This document shows positions 4,963-6,866 of a DNA stretch of 6,866 nt, one piece after another. Each line of letters opens with the position of its first letter. The stretch's first letter is position 1. The notes below the pieces were generated by a model. The model had not been told where the DNA came from. It searched no databases and was given only the letters and a program-made list of their open reading frames with translations. This DNA is from Eubacterium sp. CAG:786 (GTDB lineage: Bacteria > Bacillota > Clostridia > Oscillospirales > Ruminococcaceae), in assembly GCA_000432175.1 (NCBI GenBank), contig HF989497.1, forward strand, positions 1 to 6,866, in the 5' to 3' direction. The position numbers were made by a program, and so were the translations under genes.

Positions 4963-6866
4963 TTTTTTAAGTCACTGGAGATACATGGGTTCAAATCCTT
5001 TGCGGATAAGACCGTACTGAATTTCGACGCCCAGACCACGGCTGTTGTCGGCAGCAACGGCAACGGCAAGAGCAACATAAGCGACGCCCTGCGCTGGGTA
5101 ATGGGAGAGCAGGGCGCAAAGACCCTGCGCGGTGAAAAGATGGAGGACGTTATCTTCCACGGCACCACCGACCGCAAGCCCATGGGCTTCGCAAAGGTCG
5201 CGCTATGCATAGACAACACCGACCGCGCGCTCGCAGTGGACGCCGACGAGGTGACTATCTCCCGCAAGCTTTACCGCAGCGGTGAGAGCGAGTACCTGAT
5301 AAACGGCGCGAAGTCCAGGCTGAAGGACATTCAGGAGATGCTGCTGGGCACCGGTCTTGGCAGAGATGGCTATTCCATCATCGGGCAGGGCAGGGTCGCT
5401 GAGATAGTCAACGCAAGGGGAACCCAGCGCCGTGAGATCTTCGAGGAGGCTGCGGGAATTTCGCTGTTCCTGCACAAGAAGGCAGAGGCAGAAAAGGAAC
5501 TCGAAAGCGCCGAGGAGAATATCCTCCGTCAGAAGGACATAATAAGGCTTGACGAGGAACGCCTGCCGGTGCTGAAAAGACAGTCCGAAAAGGCGGTGCT
5601 TGCCGCTGAACTCCTCGACCAGAAAAAGGAACTTGAAATTTCCGTCGGCGCGGCTCACTATGAGGAGCGCCGCAGCGCAATAAAGAAGCTGGACGACGAC
5701 CTGCTGCTCAACCGCGCGGAGTGCGAGCATTACGACAAGGACGCGGAGAAATTACAGACCAGCATCGACGAAAGCACCGAGCAGAAGCAGCGCATTCAGG
5801 CAGAACTGGAGCGCTACCGCAGGAGCCGCGAGGCTGTGAACACCGAGATAGCCGAGAAGCGTTCGAGCATCCATGTGCTGGAAAACGACCTCATGCATAA
5901 TGAGAACCGTCGCAGGGAACTGGCTGAGCAGATAGCGAACGCCGAGGAAAGCAGCCGCAGCTTCGATGAGGGAATAAAGGAATTCCAGCAGAAAATAGAG
6001 GACAAGCAGCAGGAACTGACGGCAATGGAGCAGCGCCGCGCTGAACTCCAGGCGAAGCTGACTGAAATAGCAGAGCAGAACGCCGAGAGCGACAAGGCGT
6101 ATTCCGAACTGGACCAGAAGCTGGCGCAGGCTTATCGTGAGCGCAGCGAGGCAGATGTGAAGTCCGCGCAGGCTGAGCATTCCATGCAGGAAGCTGAGGA
6201 GCAGAAGCAGACGTTCATCAGCGACGCTGAGAACGCCGAAAGCAAGCTGCAGGAATACACCAACAGCCGCGAGAATGCACAGAAACAGCTTGCGGATATC
6301 GCGGAGCAGCGTTCCGTGAAGCAGAACAAGCTTGCAGGATACCAGCGGCTGGGCGAGGGCAAAATGCGCCGCATGAACGATGCCAAAGCCGAAGCCGACA
6401 GAGTCAGCGACGAACTTGACACCAAACAGAAGCGCTACAAGCTGCTGGAGGACGTTGAGAAGTCCATGGAGGGCTACACTCACAGCGTCAAGGAACTCAT
6501 GAGGGCTTCGCAGCAGGGCAGAATGGGTGGTATCCACGGCACTGTTGCAGACGTCGTGAGCATGGACGACCGTTACGTCGCAGCGATAGAGACCGCCCTT
6601 GGCGCCGCGATGCAGAACATAATCGTTGACAACGAGGAAACCGCAAAGCGCTGCATTCGCTTTTTGAAAGAAACCAACGCCGGCCGTGCGACCATGCTTC
6701 CCATGACTGCGATGAAGGGGCGTTATCTCAACGAGCCGAGATTACAGTCGGAGCAGGGATTTGAGGGCATAGCAAGCGACCTTGTTGACTGCGGCGAGGA
6801 TTATCAGAACATAATCCGCTACCTGCTGGGACTTACCGCGATAGTGGACGATATCGACACCGCGGC
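4960..6866 (+). CDS. smc: Chromosome segregation ATPase SMC, N-terminal half, cut by right edge
   Basis: Core subunit of the bacterial SMC-ScpAB condensin, which loads on DNA and extrudes loops to compact and separate sister chromosomes. The frame is open for 635 codons without a stop and leaves the window; about half of a typical ~1190-residue protein is present. The head has MFFKSLEIHGFKSFAD (1-16), Walker A GSNGNGKSN (31-39; K37 is the ATP-binding lysine), LRGEKMEDVIFHGT (56-69) with the arginine finger at R57, YRSGESEYLINGAKSRLKDI (105-124), GRDGYSIIGQGRVAEI (134-149) with Q-loop Q143, and RREIFEEAAGIS (157-168). A charged Glu/Lys/Gln-rich coiled coil follows (~170-510). The hinge begins near 522 (GGIHGTVADVV) and includes IETALGAAMQNIIVDN and NAGRATMLPM. 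Walker B, the ABC signature and the C-terminal head lie outside. Walker A reads GSNGNGKS instead of the usual GPNGSGKS, which keeps the essential G, K and S. I expect ftsY downstream. Confidence 0.97.
   Translation, partial: MFFKSLEIHGFKSFADKTVLNFDAQTTAVVGSNGNGKSNISDALRWVMGEQGAKTLRGEKMEDVIFHGTTDRKPMGFAKVALCIDNTDRALAVDADEVTISRKLYRSGESEYLINGAKSRLKDIQEMLLGTGLGRDGYSIIGQGRVAEIVNARGTQRREIFEEAAGISLFLHKKAEAEKELESAEENILRQKDIIRLDEERLPVLKRQSEKAVLAAELLDQKKELEISVGAAHYEERRSAIKKLDDDLLLNRAECEHYDKDAEKLQTSIDESTEQKQRIQAELERYRRSREAVNTEIAEKRSSIHVLENDLMHNENRRRELAEQIANAEESSRSFDEGIKEFQQKIEDKQQELTAMEQRRAELQAKLTEIAEQNAESDKAYSELDQKLAQAYRERSEADVKSAQAEHSMQEAEEQKQTFISDAENAESKLQEYTNSRENAQKQLADIAEQRSVKQNKLAGYQRLGEGKMRRMNDAKAEADRVSDELDTKQKRYKLLEDVEKSMEGYTHSVKELMRASQQGRMGGIHGTVADVVSMDDRYVAAIETALGAAMQNIIVDNEETAKRCIRFLKETNAGRATMLPMTAMKGRYLNEPRLQSEQGFEGIASDLVDCGEDYQNIIRYLLGLTAIVDDIDTA

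Larger units (their letters stand above)
1..6866 (+). other. Probable single operon topA-trmFO-plsX-rnc-Elp3-like-smc
   Basis: All six genes share a strand, with junctions of -11, +2, +1, -14 and +17 bases. There is no space for a promoter between genes except inside coding sequence, and no GC-rich hairpin followed by a T-run at any junction. Co-transcription is therefore the simplest reading; internal promoters within coding sequence cannot be excluded. The promoter and the 5' and 3' ends lie outside the window. Confidence 0.75.

Noticed and set aside
4934..4968. Small hairpin (CGCT/AGCG) followed by TTTTTT at 4963-4968 as a terminator before smc
   Set aside because: The stem is only 4 bp, the T-run is 13 bases away, and the Ts are the Phe-Phe codons 2-3 of smc.
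1567..5985. Eight GAATTC sites (1567, 3280, 3400, 3513, 4463, 4487, 4634, 5980), more than the ~2 expected in random sequence
   Set aside because: Most come from Glu-Phe codon pairs or chance within coding sequence. Spacing is irregular and there is no longer shared motif, so this is not a repeat family.
5752..6537. 261-codon open frame on the minus strand, rich in Leu, Phe and Ala, looking like a membrane protein
   Set aside because: It lies wholly opposite the SMC coiled coil. Reverse complements of Glu/Lys/Gln/Ala codons (CTC, CTT, CTG, TTC, TGC) automatically give hydrophobic frames with few stops. It matches no recognisable family.
1..6866. Search for CRISPR arrays, tRNA/rRNA genes, insertion sequences, phage or defence genes
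   Set aside because: Coding sequence of six housekeeping genes fills the window. I saw no direct-repeat array, no tRNA-like sequence in the 2-17 base gaps and no transposase or terminal inverted repeats.

Overview
The window is a gene-dense, all-plus-strand block of bacterial housekeeping genes with essentially no non-coding DNA; the largest gap between genes is 17 bases. Order: topA (3' part only) - trmFO - plsX - rnc - a radical SAM gene of the Elp3-like type - smc (5' part only). Everything points to a Gram-positive Firmicute of the class Clostridia, probably near Ruminococcus/Oscillospiraceae. The reasons are the folate-dependent TrmFO next to topA, the rnc - Elp3-like - smc linkage that I associate with Clostridia, strong AGGAGG-type ribosome sites, frequent ATA and AGG codons, and moderately high GC (by eye, not computed). 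This placement is inference from gene content, not a database match.

Region by region: bases 1-944 encode the end of DNA topoisomerase I, including three C-terminal four-cysteine zinc ribbons. Bases 934-2256 encode TrmFO, the flavoprotein that makes m5U54 in tRNA, overlapping topA by 11 bases. Bases 2259-3272 encode PlsX, the phosphate acyltransferase that starts phospholipid synthesis. Bases 3274-3963 encode ribonuclease III with all catalytic acidic residues. Bases 3950-4942 encode a 330-residue radical SAM protein related to the Elp3 catalytic domain but lacking the acetyltransferase half; its last ~50 residues look like a degenerate KH-type RNA-binding fold. Bases 4960-6866 encode the N-terminal half of the chromosome-condensing ATPase SMC, from the ATP-binding head through the first coiled-coil arm into the hinge, running off the right edge.

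The genes very probably form one transcript: junctions are -11, +2, +1, -14 and +17 bases, and no terminator or promoter is visible. The set joins two neighbourhoods that are separate in Bacillus subtilis (topA-trmFO, and plsX-fabD-fabG-acpA-rnc-smc-ftsY), with the fabD, fabG and acyl carrier protein genes missing between plsX and rnc. Functionally it mixes chromosome topology (topA, smc), RNA processing and modification (rnc, trmFO, possibly the radical SAM enzyme) and membrane lipid synthesis (plsX).

I do not see an undescribed system, mobile element, CRISPR array or RNA gene here. The least understood item is the Elp3-like radical SAM protein with its possible KH-like tail.
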